From positions 496,001 through 560,000 of the forward strand of contig NZ_ARYJ01000001.1 of assembly GCF_000685215.1 (NCBI RefSeq): a DNA stretch of 64,000 nucleotides, read 5' to 3'. A program made the position numbers and the translations under genes. Within the stretch, counting starts at the first letter, position 1. Each line of letters opens with the position of its first letter. The notes beneath the pieces are model-generated. The model was not told where the DNA came from, made no database searches, and saw nothing but the letters and a program-made list of their open reading frames with translations. This stretch comes from Hyphomonas jannaschiana VP2 (GTDB lineage: Bacteria; Pseudomonadota; Alphaproteobacteria; Caulobacterales; Hyphomonadaceae). Below, in pieces: positions 28,088 to 36,186 of the stretch.

Positions 28088-28342
28088 TCAGTTCCTCCAG
28101 ATGACAGGCGGTCTTCCGCCGGACCACTGTCCATCCGGCGGGTTAAGAGCATCCTTAAGCGGTGTGCCGCCGCCGTAAAGATGAAACGGGCGTCACGTAT
28201 GCGTTATTCTGCCCACGCTGGCACCGGACGGCGGGCCCTGCCGGGTCCGGGTGACAGCCGGGGGTGACTGCGACGCGGGGATTCGGATAGACAATCCCCT
28301 TGCCGGGGCGCGTTCGCGCCATGCGAACGGGGTCAGAATTTC

Positions 28343-29533
28343 ATGGCGGACGAACGTCTCCTGCAGGCGATCCAGCAGCTTGAGGAACTCGGTGTCGACT
28401 TCGAGTCGAGCCAGGACGATACCGAAGTCCGCACGCTGTGCGACCTGACACCGGATTGCCGCGAGGGTGGCGAAAGCTCGCTTATTCTCAATCGCAGGCA
28501 AGGTACGTTCCACTGCCCGAACTGCGGATCGGAAGGCAGTTTCGCGGAGCTGGTCCGCCTGAAGGAAGACGTCCGCCGCCAGCGCATCCAGGAGATGCAG
28601 CCCCTGCCACTTCATGCCGAAGTGATCGAGGAAAGTGACGCGCCCGTTCCCGCTGTGCGCCCGCAGGTCCAGGATGCCGAGTTCACGCCAGCGCCGCGCA
28701 AGGTGCGCCGGAACCTCGCAAAGCACGAAGCGAAAGTGAAAACCCTCGGCGAGGCCGACAAGCTGGAAGAGCGCTTCCCGCACCTCAAGCCGAAAGAGAA
28801 AAAGCCGTTCAACGGAGAGAAGTTCATCATCTCCCTGCTGGCGTTGGTCTTTTTGACGGCCGGCCTTGCCGCCGCAGCCCTGTCGGGCTTCGCCAATTAT
28901 CAGGCCTTTTCCAGCTCGGTCGCCGATCCGCTCCAGTCCGGCATCTGGGGCTGGACCGGCGTGATCGCCGCCGTCATCTCCTTTGGCGGGTTCACCTTCT
29001 TCTACTGGCACACGGCCAATCACCGCATGAAGGAAGGCTGGCGCGCGCTGATCTTTGCCCTCGCCGGCATGGGCACTTCCATCATCGGGACCGAGCGTTT
29101 CATCGCGGCAAACAACACGGCAGCCGCCGAAGAAGTCGTGCGCGCCGATGCCAATCGCAGCGTGCTGGAATCGCAGATCGCCGACTGGCGCCGCCAGCTG
29201 GAAGGCATTCCGCCGGAGACACGCTCGGTCGAAGGGCTTGAAGCCTATCTCTCTGAAGTGGAACGTGTCGGGCGTACGGAGCAGAAGCCCTATCGTGATG
29301 CGCAGAATGAACTCGGCCTCGCCAAACGCCGCGACGAATTGCAGGCGAAGATCGAGGCCGCCAATGCCGAATTGCTTGGTTCGGGCGAAGGCAACATCCT
29401 GACAGAGGCTCAGACACGCACCAATCTGCCGTCCTGGTTCTTTGCCCTGATGCTGGAGGCGTTCTCAAGCCAGGGCACCTCGATCGGCCTGGTCGCCTTG
29501 CTCATCCTCTACGGGCGGCGCAAACAAGCTTAA
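28343..29533 (+). CDS. Zinc-ribbon membrane protein of unknown function
   Basis: 396 residues I cannot assign to a named family. Residues 33-62 hold four cysteines, C33 and C39, then HCPNC (58-61), in a context (SLILNRRQGTFHCPNCGSEG) that resembles the CHC2 zinc ribbon of DNA primases. A charged, Pro-rich linker (90-155) leads to membrane helices at about 161-181, 203-223 and 236-254, then a coiled-coil-like charged segment (262-345), and a last helix at 366-390 followed by GRRKQA. The cysteines would be cytoplasmic and the coiled coil in the periplasm if three helices intervene. No good Shine-Dalgarno precedes the ATG. Confidence 0.75.
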   Translation: MADERLLQAIQQLEELGVDFESSQDDTEVRTLCDLTPDCREGGESSLILNRRQGTFHCPNCGSEGSFAELVRLKEDVRRQRIQEMQPLPLHAEVIEESDAPVPAVRPQVQDAEFTPAPRKVRRNLAKHEAKVKTLGEADKLEERFPHLKPKEKKPFNGEKFIISLLALVFLTAGLAAAALSGFANYQAFSSSVADPLQSGIWGWTGVIAAVISFGGFTFFYWHTANHRMKEGWRALIFALAGMGTSIIGTERFIAANNTAAAEEVVRADANRSVLESQIADWRRQLEGIPPETRSVEGLEAYLSEVERVGRTEQKPYRDAQNELGLAKRRDELQAKIEAANAELLGSGEGNILTEAQTRTNLPSWFFALMLEAFSSQGTSIGLVALLILYGRRKQA

Positions 29534-29572
29534 CCCAATCCCTTGTTTTATTAATCATAATTTCCAGACAAT

Positions 29573-29682
29573 TTGGAACGGTCCGGGCGGCACACGCATA
29601 TGTCCTGCGAAGTTCCAATGCTGGTGCTTCTCCATCTTACCTGCTCAATGGGCCAGTTCAGAACGAACTGGCCCTCTTTTTT
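29573..29682 (+). ncRNA. Structured 3' region, possible small RNA
   Basis: TTGGAAC (29573-29579) can pair with GTTCCAA (29612-29618), closing a 32-nt loop; a pyrimidine-rich stretch (GCTTCTCCATCTTACC) follows, then the terminator at 29650. This could be a small RNA, or simply the structured 3' UTR of the zinc-ribbon gene. Confidence 0.25.
29650..29682 (+). terminator. Strong terminator
   Basis: GGGCCAGTTC and GAACTGGCCC form a 10-bp stem with a 5-nt loop, followed by TCTTTTTT. It ends the transcript of the zinc-ribbon membrane protein gene. Confidence 0.85.
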
Positions 29683-29861
29683 GGGCTCAGGCCTGGTTAA
29701 CGGACCATAGCCCCGCCCCGGCTGGCCCGGCCGGGCTTGCATTCGGCCACATCCGCCTCATAGTCACCCTTGGGAGGACGCCGGGCCGTGCAGCAGAGAC
29801 TGCAGGGGCCGGGCAACTTTCCGTAATGTCTGGACCTGCCACCAGGAGGCGTTCCGCCCCG

Positions 29862-30395
29862 ATGAATCTGTTCTTCCGGCTCCTCAGGATCATGCTTTGG
29901 GCATGGTTTTCAAAGACCCGAACGCACATCCTCGATGTGCACACGATCCGCACCGGCGTCTGGATCGGCGACCATGACCCGATGGGGCATATGACCAATT
30001 CCCGGTACGCCTCGATCACCGATCTCGGAATCATGAATTTCATGTTCCGGACCGGCACGATGAAGACGTTCCGCAAGCGCGGCTGGATCCCCATCATCCA
30101 GTACGAAGCACTCACCTACTTCCACTCGATGAAGTTTCCCCAGAAGTTCGAACTGCAGACGCGTATGGTCGGCTGGGACGGAACCTATATGTGTTTCCGG
30201 CACACATTCGTCTCGAAAGGGCGCACCGTCGCCACCAGCCGCATGATCGCCCGGCTCAGGGGACGGAAAAGGGAAAGGGTAACAGCAGACATGGCACTCG
30301 AAGCGCTTGGCATGCCGATGGAAAGTCCGCCGCTGGACAAGCCTTTCCTGGATGCGATTGCGGACCTGCGGGCGGAACGGGCCTCTCACGCATGA
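29862..30395 (+). CDS. Hotdog-fold thioesterase (THEM6-like)
   Basis: 177 residues. After a hydrophobic N-terminal helix (MNLFFRLLRIMLWAWF) comes the hotdog domain with WIGDHDPMGHMTNSRYASITDLG, the 4HBT-type catalytic Asp/His-Asn region; YEALTYFHSMKFPQKFELQTRM follows. Likely an acyl-CoA or acyl-carrier thioesterase at the membrane; substrate unknown. Start at 29862 is chosen for its AGGAGG (12 nt upstream). Its stop overlaps the next start (ATGA), so it heads the nucleoside-salvage operon despite an unrelated role. Confidence 0.8.
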   Translation: MNLFFRLLRIMLWAWFSKTRTHILDVHTIRTGVWIGDHDPMGHMTNSRYASITDLGIMNFMFRTGTMKTFRKRGWIPIIQYEALTYFHSMKFPQKFELQTRMVGWDGTYMCFRHTFVSKGRTVATSRMIARLRGRKRERVTADMALEALGMPMESPPLDKPFLDAIADLRAERASHA

Positions 30396-31315
30396 GCCTT
30401 CCCCTGATTATCGATTGCGATCCCGGCGTTGACGATGCCGTCATGCTGATGATGGCACTGGCGAGCGACGCGTTGGACGTGCGCGCGATCACCACGGTGG
30501 CCGGCAATGTGCCGCTGTCGCTGACCAGCCGGAATGCCCGCATGATGTGCCAGCTGATGGGACGGCCCGAGGTCCCGGTCCGTGCCGGATGCCCGCGCCC
30601 GATCCTGCGCACGCCGGTGACCGCTGAAGACTTTCACGGGGAAAGCGGCATTGCGGGCCTCGCCCCGTTCGAACCGGACAGGCCGCTCGCTGACGGCCAT
30701 GCCGTGCCCTTCCTCGTCGAGACACTGAAAGCGGCCGCGCCGGGCGAATACACGCTGGTCGTGACCGGCCCGATGACCAATATCGCCGCCGCGCTGGTGC
30801 TGGACCCGTCGATTGCGAAGGGCATCTCCCGCCTCGTCCTGATGGCCGGCGCCGACAGTGAAGGCGGCAACATCACCCCCTTCTCGGAGTTCAATGTCTT
30901 CGCAGACCCGCACGCAGCAGCCATCGTGTTCCAGTCCGGCATCCCGGCAACGGTGATGAGCCTCGACGTGACCCATACGGTCCGGGCCGAGCTGCCGCGG
31001 ATCGAAAGTCTGAAGGCCATTCCCACCGAGCGCGCGGCGATCATGGTGAAGCTGCTGGAAGCCGGCAACGAGCTCGAAGGCCGCTGGAAGGAAGGACGCA
31101 AGTCGCCGATGCATGACCCGTCCACGATCGCCTTCCTGCTGGCCTCGCACCTGTTCGAGGCGAAGGCCACGACGGTCAGCGTGGTGACCGAAGAGGGTGA
31201 ACGCTTCGGCCAGACCTGCCTCCCGGCAGAGCCCGGCGGGCCGCATGACTGGGTCACCACTGCCGATGCGGATGGCTTTTTCGGCCTCATCGCCTCCCTG
31301 ATGGAGCAGGCATGA
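30392..31315 (+). CDS. Inosine-uridine-preferring nucleoside hydrolase
   Basis: 307 residues. The calcium-binding Asp cluster DCDPGVDDA (residues 8-16) begins the chain, as in all nucleoside N-ribohydrolases. The C-terminal active-site residues are visible in NVFADPHAAAIVF, LDVTHTVRAEL and SPMHDPSTIAFLL (His-Asp). It cleaves purine or pyrimidine nucleosides to base and ribose; exact base preference cannot be read. ATGA overlaps on both sides couple it to the thioesterase before and to ribokinase after, which would consume the ribose it makes. Confidence 0.93.
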   Translation: MSLPLIIDCDPGVDDAVMLMMALASDALDVRAITTVAGNVPLSLTSRNARMMCQLMGRPEVPVRAGCPRPILRTPVTAEDFHGESGIAGLAPFEPDRPLADGHAVPFLVETLKAAAPGEYTLVVTGPMTNIAAALVLDPSIAKGISRLVLMAGADSEGGNITPFSEFNVFADPHAAAIVFQSGIPATVMSLDVTHTVRAELPRIESLKAIPTERAAIMVKLLEAGNELEGRWKEGRKSPMHDPSTIAFLLASHLFEAKATTVSVVTEEGERFGQTCLPAEPGGPHDWVTTADADGFFGLIASLMEQA

Positions 31316-32163
31316 TTACCGTCGTCGGCTCGATCAATCTCGACATCGTGGCCACCGGCCCCGCTCTGCCGCGGCCGGGCGAGACGGTTGGCGGCGCACG
31401 CCTTGCCCGGCATCCCGGCGGCAAGGGCGCGAACCAGGCGCTGGCTGCCCGGCGCCTTGGCGCAGAGGTGCAGCTGGTCGGGGCCGTCGGCGCGGACGAC
31501 ATGGCCGACGAAGCCCTGAAACTGCTGCAGTCAGGCGGCGTAGACCTCTCTCAGGTCGCCCATGTGAATGGTGAGACGACAGGAGTCGCCCTGATCGCGG
31601 TCGATGCGACCTCCGGCGAGAATCTGATCGTCGTCTGCCCCGGTGCGAACCATGTGCTGCGCCCGGATGATGTGGCCGATCTGCCGATTGAACACATGAT
31701 GGGCGTGCTGGAAGTGCCGGTGCCGGTGCTGCTGGCGGCAGCGGAAAAGGCGACCGGATTTGTCAGCCTGAACCTCGCCCCGGCCATGACCATACCGGAC
31801 CAGCTCATGACCATGGCGGACCTTCTCAGTGTCAACGAGACCGAAGCGGAGACTTATGGTGACCGCCTGATGACTTGCGGCGCGCTGGTCGCCGTCTCGC
31901 TCGGGGCGGAGGGCGCGGTACTCTACAAGGACGGCAAGGAGATCGCCCGGGCCGCACCGCCGAAGGTCCAGGTCGTCGATACGGTCGGTGCCGGGGACAC
32001 GTTCACCGCCGCGCTCACCGTCGCCCTGATCGAGGGCAAGTCGCCAGACGACGCACTCGCCTTTGCCGTGACTGCCGGGGCGCTTGCCTGCACACGGCCC
32101 GGCGCCCAGCCCAGCCTGCCGCAGCGCCGCGACGTCGACGCGCTTGCCCTCGGCGGGAAATGA
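31312..32163 (+). CDS. rbsK: Ribokinase
   Basis: 283 residues of a PfkB-family sugar kinase. GSINLDIV near the start, HPGGKGANQALAARRLG (substrate glycines and Asn) and VDTVGAGDTFTAALTVAL (anion hole and catalytic Asp) are the ribokinase signatures. It phosphorylates ribose to ribose 5-phosphate. Starting within the nucleoside hydrolase stop (ATGA), it is translationally coupled to the enzyme that releases ribose. It is slightly short for the family (about 300-310). Confidence 0.92.
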   Translation: MITVVGSINLDIVATGPALPRPGETVGGARLARHPGGKGANQALAARRLGAEVQLVGAVGADDMADEALKLLQSGGVDLSQVAHVNGETTGVALIAVDATSGENLIVVCPGANHVLRPDDVADLPIEHMMGVLEVPVPVLLAAAEKATGFVSLNLAPAMTIPDQLMTMADLLSVNETEAETYGDRLMTCGALVAVSLGAEGAVLYKDGKEIARAAPPKVQVVDTVGAGDTFTAALTVALIEGKSPDDALAFAVTAGALACTRPGAQPSLPQRRDVDALALGGK

Positions 32164-32215
32164 CGGCACCTGTCTGGCAAGCTTTCCCTGCCCCGTTCCC
32201 TGCCGGAGACCTGCC

Positions 32216-33013
32216 ATGCGCCGCCTGCTGCTCAGCCTCGCCCTTGCCGCCACCATTGCCTCCCCGGCCTTTGCCTGGGGCAAGACCGGGCACCGCGTCG
32301 TCGCCGCCATCGCGGACGACTATCTGAGTGACGAGGCCGCCGCGGCGGTGGAAGAGATCCTCGGGCCGGAAAGCATGGCCGAGGCCGCCGACTGGGCGGA
32401 CTTCATGCGCTCGGATTCTTCAGACTTCTGGCGCCGCGAGGCCAATCCCTGGCACTATGTCACCATCCCCGAAGGCGAGATGTATGCAGACATCACCCCG
32501 CCGCCGGAAGGCAATGCCATCACGGCGCTGGAGCATTTCCGAGCCATCGCCGTGGACGAGACCCAGCCGCTGGAACAGCGCCAGCTGGCGCTCCGCTTCA
32601 TCATCCACCTGGTCGGTGACCTGCAGCAGCCCCTGCACGCCGGCAACGGCACGGACCGGGGCGCGAACCTCTTCACCTGCTATTTCTTCGAAGACCTGAC
32701 CAATCTGCACGAAGTCTGGGACGAGCTGCTGATCAATTACGAGGAGCTGTCCTACACCGAATGGACCGACTGGCTGACCTCCAAGATCACGGCCGAAAAC
32801 GTCCTCGTCTGGTCTGCCGCGACCCCCGCTCAGTGGGCCGATGAAAGCGCCGCGATCCGCGACACGATTTATCCGGACCACCAGATCCTCAAATGGGAAT
32901 ATGTCTACCAGACCCGCCCCCTGCTGCGCCAGCAACTCTCCAAAGGCGGCGTCCGCCTGGCAGCGTATCTGAATGAGATGTTTGCGGAGGGGGCTGTGGC
33001 GCCAGCGGAGTAG
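32216..33013 (+). CDS. Secreted S1/P1-type nuclease
   Basis: 265 residues: a 20-residue signal peptide (MRRLLLSLALAATIASPAFA) then WGKTGHR. Cleavage after AFA leaves Trp as residue 1, which is essential in this family because its amino group binds zinc. All other zinc ligands of P1 nuclease appear at matching spacing: His6 (GKTGH), Asp in DWADFM, His in NPWHYV, H-x3-D-x5-H in IHLVGDLQQPLH, and H-x3-D in NLHEVWD. It would cut single-stranded DNA/RNA and 3'-nucleotides in the periplasm or outside, feeding the nucleoside hydrolase and ribokinase encoded just upstream. Gap to rbsK 52 bp. Confidence 0.92.
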   Translation: MRRLLLSLALAATIASPAFAWGKTGHRVVAAIADDYLSDEAAAAVEEILGPESMAEAADWADFMRSDSSDFWRREANPWHYVTIPEGEMYADITPPPEGNAITALEHFRAIAVDETQPLEQRQLALRFIIHLVGDLQQPLHAGNGTDRGANLFTCYFFEDLTNLHEVWDELLINYEELSYTEWTDWLTSKITAENVLVWSAATPAQWADESAAIRDTIYPDHQILKWEYVYQTRPLLRQQLSKGGVRLAAYLNEMFAEGAVAPAE

Positions 33014-33169
33014 CGGTCCGTCGGCAGCTAACGTTCAATGGCGAGTATTCGCCGGAAGCAGTCACTAAGCTTAAGCCTGAGGCTGGCGCCATCGGGATGA
33101 AAAAGTTACGACTCTCAAATGCTACCTAACGTGCTTGTGCCTATTTCATCGCAGGTCTTCTATCCGTCG

Positions 33170-33862
33170 TCACTGCGCAGCCGGCTCATGAACCCATGCG
33201 AGGCGAAGTGAGATACCCTCGACAACGACAGGGTCACTCATCGTTCCAATGCTCGCACCCTTGACGCCGATGACCTCAGCAAAAGCAGCATAGTCATCAT
33301 ACCAACCAGGTTCTGCGCTGAAGTCATGAACCAGCATTGCAGCATGCGGCGCATGATATCGTTTCGCCTCAAGCACGGCCGACGCTGTCCGGTGAAACAG
33401 CTGCCATCTCAGATCCCCGCAGTCCTCTTCATCAACGCCAAACAGCTTGCAAGCCCACGACAATCGCGCTGAACGACCAGCCGTCGTGTTCCATCCCGAT
33501 ATCAACTCGCCAAAGGTTTCGCCGGCCTTCGCTTCGACAGCGATAATCCCGAGCGTGCTCTCCAGGCGGCAAACGGCAAGAAGGTCACTATTAGATGGGC
33601 CCCTGTCCGTATCCAAGGGTGTCGCATGTTCGAAGAAGCCAGACACCAGTTCAGCGTTTTTCCATTCTGGCGCCACATTTAGCGTCGCACGCACGAGCAG
33701 AGGCAGGCCCCCTTCCTTTTGAAGATTTCCATTGACCCAGGAGTGGGCCGCCTCATACGCCGAACGCCCCTTCTTCCAATGAAGTTCCGGATCTCTCAGC
33801 AAAGGCTGGACCGATTCAGGCTTAAGCAATGGGGCGGCGTAGAGACGAGGATAATTTTTCAT
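33170..33862 (-). CDS. Hypothetical protein with PD-(D/E)XK-like nuclease core
   Basis: 230 residues in DNA that is AT-richer than the surroundings. I do not recognise a named family with certainty (it resembles DUF6946-type proteins). GPSNSDLLAVCRLESTLGIIAVEAKAGETF gives Asp93 and E110-A-K112, the D-Xn-E-x-K pattern of PD-(D/E)XK nucleases, with a Trp/Glu-rich helix before it. No methylase or partner toxin gene is adjacent, so a classic restriction system is not supported. Start at 33862 (MKNYPR) is the most plausible; the frame extends 43 codons upstream but that part looks non-coding. Confidence 0.6.
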   Translation of the reverse strand: MKNYPRLYAAPLLKPESVQPLLRDPELHWKKGRSAYEAAHSWVNGNLQKEGGLPLLVRATLNVAPEWKNAELVSGFFEHATPLDTDRGPSNSDLLAVCRLESTLGIIAVEAKAGETFGELISGWNTTAGRSARLSWACKLFGVDEEDCGDLRWQLFHRTASAVLEAKRYHAPHAAMLVHDFSAEPGWYDDYAAFAEVIGVKGASIGTMSDPVVVEGISLRLAWVHEPAAQ

Positions 33863-34218
33863 TTTTTGATTGATGATGAGCCGACAAGAAAAGGCAAGAG
33901 CTTCGGAGGAAGCAAGCGGCCAGCCCCGTGCCGGACTTCGCCGGAAGTGGACAATGGCAAACGACGCTACGCGATCTTTACGAACCAACACGTTTCGGAT
34001 GCGGCCATATCCGTGGTGTCTTGGACAAACCCGAGCTTGGGGCCAGCGCGCTCATGACTTCTATTTGTCTACGGAGGGATGCTTCCAGCCTTGGCGGGCC
34101 GCGAACATGAACGAAGCTGAACCGGCCATTCAAAGCGCATTCAGTACGAAGCCGTCATTCCTGTGCGGGATCGAGCCACACCTCAACCAGGCTCGAGATG
34201 AAACCAGGAGTCAGAAAC
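33863..34218. other. Intergenic region upstream of the curli operon
   Basis: About 356 bp with no convincing gene on either strand; frames crossing it are short and compositionally random. It must hold the promoter of the curli operon and of the divergent nuclease-like gene, but no standard promoter motif stands out. I see no integrase, tRNA fragment or terminal repeats. Confidence 0.5.
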
Positions 34219-34725
34219 ATGAAACGTCTTCTCACCACTGCCGCTGCGGCCCTTATGGTATTCAGCCTCGGCGCCGCGCATGCGGACCCCCGCAACCGGG
34301 TGCGTGTCGACCAGTCCGGCTATGGCAACGGCGCCGCAGCTGCGCAGCAAGGCGACCGCAACGGCACCGTCATTGTGCAGGGCGGCCGCGGCCAGTATGC
34401 GCGCGGCGTCCAGTCCGGCTACAACAACTTCCTCCGCATGGACCAGTACGGCACGCGCAACAGCGTCGGCACTGCCCAGATCGGCGAGAACAACTTCGCC
34501 GTGACCGGGCAGGACGGCCTGAACCTTCGCGCCGACACGCTACAGACCGGTTATGGCAACGTATCCGGTATCGCCCAGATCGGTACCAACAATAGGGCCG
34601 TGGCAGACCAGGACGGCTACAACAACACGTCCGGTATCATTCAGGTCGGCAATGGCCAGGATGTGACGGTGCGCCAGCGTGGCGAAGGCAACATCTCCGT
34701 AGTCGTGCAGAGTGGCTACAACTGA
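34219..34725 (+). CDS. Curlin-repeat protein (CsgA/CsgB-like)
   Basis: 168 residues: a signal peptide (MKRLLTTAAAALMVFSLGAAHA, cleavage before DPR) then about six curlin repeats with the Q-x-G-x-x-N pattern, for example VDQSGYGNGA, IVQGGRGQ, MDQYGTRNSV, TAQIGENNF, IAQIGTNNRA and VVQSGYN. Such repeats build the beta-solenoid of extracellular curli amyloid fibres. AGGAG lies 7 nt before the ATG. First gene of a curlin-csgH-curlin operon; csgE, csgF and csgG are not in this window, so export relies on genes elsewhere. Confidence 0.88.
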   Translation: MKRLLTTAAAALMVFSLGAAHADPRNRVRVDQSGYGNGAAAAQQGDRNGTVIVQGGRGQYARGVQSGYNNFLRMDQYGTRNSVGTAQIGENNFAVTGQDGLNLRADTLQTGYGNVSGIAQIGTNNRAVADQDGYNNTSGIIQVGNGQDVTVRQRGEGNISVVVQSGYN

Positions 34726-34784
34726 CGCCTCGCGCGGGGAGGCCGATGCGCCTTCCCGCAACACCCGCCCAAGGAGACACGCAG

Positions 34785-35186
34785 ATGAAAATCCCATTGA
34801 TTGCGGCTGCGCTCGCGGCGGGCACGGCCTGCGCCGCGCCGGTCCCTGCCTCGACCTACGAACTGTTGCCGCCGGACGAAGCGCGCGCAGAGGCCGCACC
34901 GGCTGCGTCTGCTGACTGCTGGATCCGCGAAACGAAGACAGCCAACGGCGTTCGGATCGAAGCCGTCGTGCGGGCGAATGACGCAGTATACGGATCTTAT
35001 GATTTCAGTATGACGTCGTACGGTCCTGGCGGTGGGACTGACGTGACGCAAGGCGGCGAGGTCGACCTGACGCACGGCAAGAGCGCCACCGTCGGCTCGG
35101 CGGAATTCTCCGGCGGGCACTACCGCGCCTTTCTGACCCTGCGCGATGCGGGCGGTGAACTTTGCTCGGCTGAACAGCTTTCCTAG
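34785..35186 (+). CDS. csgH: Curli assembly protein CsgH
   Basis: 133 residues with an N-terminal signal sequence (MKIPLIAAALAAGTACA, possibly a lipoprotein-like or plain Sec signal). The mature part has two cysteines far apart (ADCWIRE and GELCSAEQ) and an immunoglobulin-like run of strands including GSYDFSMTSYGPGGGTDVTQGGEVDL, the hallmark of alphaproteobacterial CsgH. CsgH binds curlin and holds back premature amyloid formation in the periplasm. AAGGAG precedes the ATG; it lies between two curlin genes. Confidence 0.85.
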   Translation: MKIPLIAAALAAGTACAAPVPASTYELLPPDEARAEAAPAASADCWIRETKTANGVRIEAVVRANDAVYGSYDFSMTSYGPGGGTDVTQGGEVDLTHGKSATVGSAEFSGGHYRAFLTLRDAGGELCSAEQLS

Positions 35187-35195
35187 GAGACCACG

Positions 35196-35708
35196 ATGAT
35201 CCGTTCCCGCAAGATGATGCTTGCCAGCCTGGCGCTCGCTGTCTTTACGATACCGTTAGCCGCATACGCCGATCGGGGGCGAGGATACCCGAGGCAATTC
35301 CCGGGTGACCGGCTGCGCGAGCAGAGCGTGGTAGCGCCGGCGGCTGCGTTCAACCGGGTCTCCGTCGTGCAGCAAGGCAGCGGCAACGGTGCCGGCGTTC
35401 TGCAGACGGGCAGCGGAAACACCGCCAGCATCCTGCAGTTCGGCCGGGGCAATACCGGCGTGATCACGCAGGAGGGATCGGGAAACACGGCGTGCCTCAT
35501 CCAGGCGGGACGCAATCTCAACGGATCCATCCAGCAGGTGGGCGAAAACCAAAGCAGTGGCTTGCTGCAAAACCGCTGGGGCTCCGAAGTGGTACCGGTG
35601 CAGCTGTGTTCAGCCGATACGACACGGCGGGATCTGAAAGACTATGCGACGCCAAATCCGCGAGCTGATGTGCGCACGCGGGCGCGACCGATGGCCCAGC
35701 GGCAATAG
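35196..35708 (+). CDS. Curlin-repeat protein, probable minor subunit (CsgB-like)
   Basis: 170 residues with a signal peptide (about residues 1-25, ending LAAYA) and three to four clear curlin repeats: VVQQGSGNGA, VLQTGSGNTA, ILQFGRGNTG and ITQEGSGNTA. The C-terminal third departs from the repeat pattern, has two cysteines (NTACLIQ and VQLCSAD) and is basic. Fewer repeats and a divergent tail suit a nucleator, but the assignment of A versus B roles is inference. The gene begins 9 bp after csgH. Confidence 0.8.
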   Translation: MIRSRKMMLASLALAVFTIPLAAYADRGRGYPRQFPGDRLREQSVVAPAAAFNRVSVVQQGSGNGAGVLQTGSGNTASILQFGRGNTGVITQEGSGNTACLIQAGRNLNGSIQQVGENQSSGLLQNRWGSEVVPVQLCSADTTRRDLKDYATPNPRADVRTRARPMAQRQ

Positions 35709-36186
35709 GCACCGGCGTGGGCTAGTGCCCGGAACCACAATTGACTGTTACGTCGGTGTTTAAATTTCCGCTGGCGGAGCTTGGTCTTTGTCCAGATGAA
35801 CGGAGCGGCGCCTTCATTGTAAGAACCGATAATAACACCGATGTGATCTTTCAGTTGCAGGACGGATGTACCGGATGTGCCCGCAAGGGATTTTTCCCGC
35901 AGGGTCGAGAATCACTTATCGACCTGATTGAGCCATGAGGCGATCGTCGGCGTGAATTGGAAGTGTACGTCTGGATGACGCTTCAGCCAAGCCTCATTCC
36001 CTTTATGGATTCTTCAAGATCCTTCCGTCCAGGCAGAGAAAAGGTATCTTTGGCTCAACATCAGCGAGGGTCGAAAGCAAAAGCCTGAACTGGTTAACGA
36101 AGCGATGTCGCTGTGCCGGCGGCGGCGTAATGTCCACTTAGGGTCATTTGCGGCCATCCGCGACCAACGGCTTGAGGCCCCTGTCC
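35709..36186. other. Intergenic region between curli operon and rpoN
   Basis: About 478 bp, AT-richer at the left. One frame, 35741-35938 on the plus strand, opens with TTG and could give 65 residues with a CTGC motif, but it has no Shine-Dalgarno and resembles nothing I know; I leave it as unproven. No terminator of the T-run type is obvious. This is the place where hpf and ptsN commonly follow rpoN in related bacteria. Confidence 0.4.

Noticed and set aside
35741..35938. Possible 65-residue protein with a TTG start after the curli operon
   Set aside because: No Shine-Dalgarno, rare start codon and no recognisable family; described only as part of the intergenic region.
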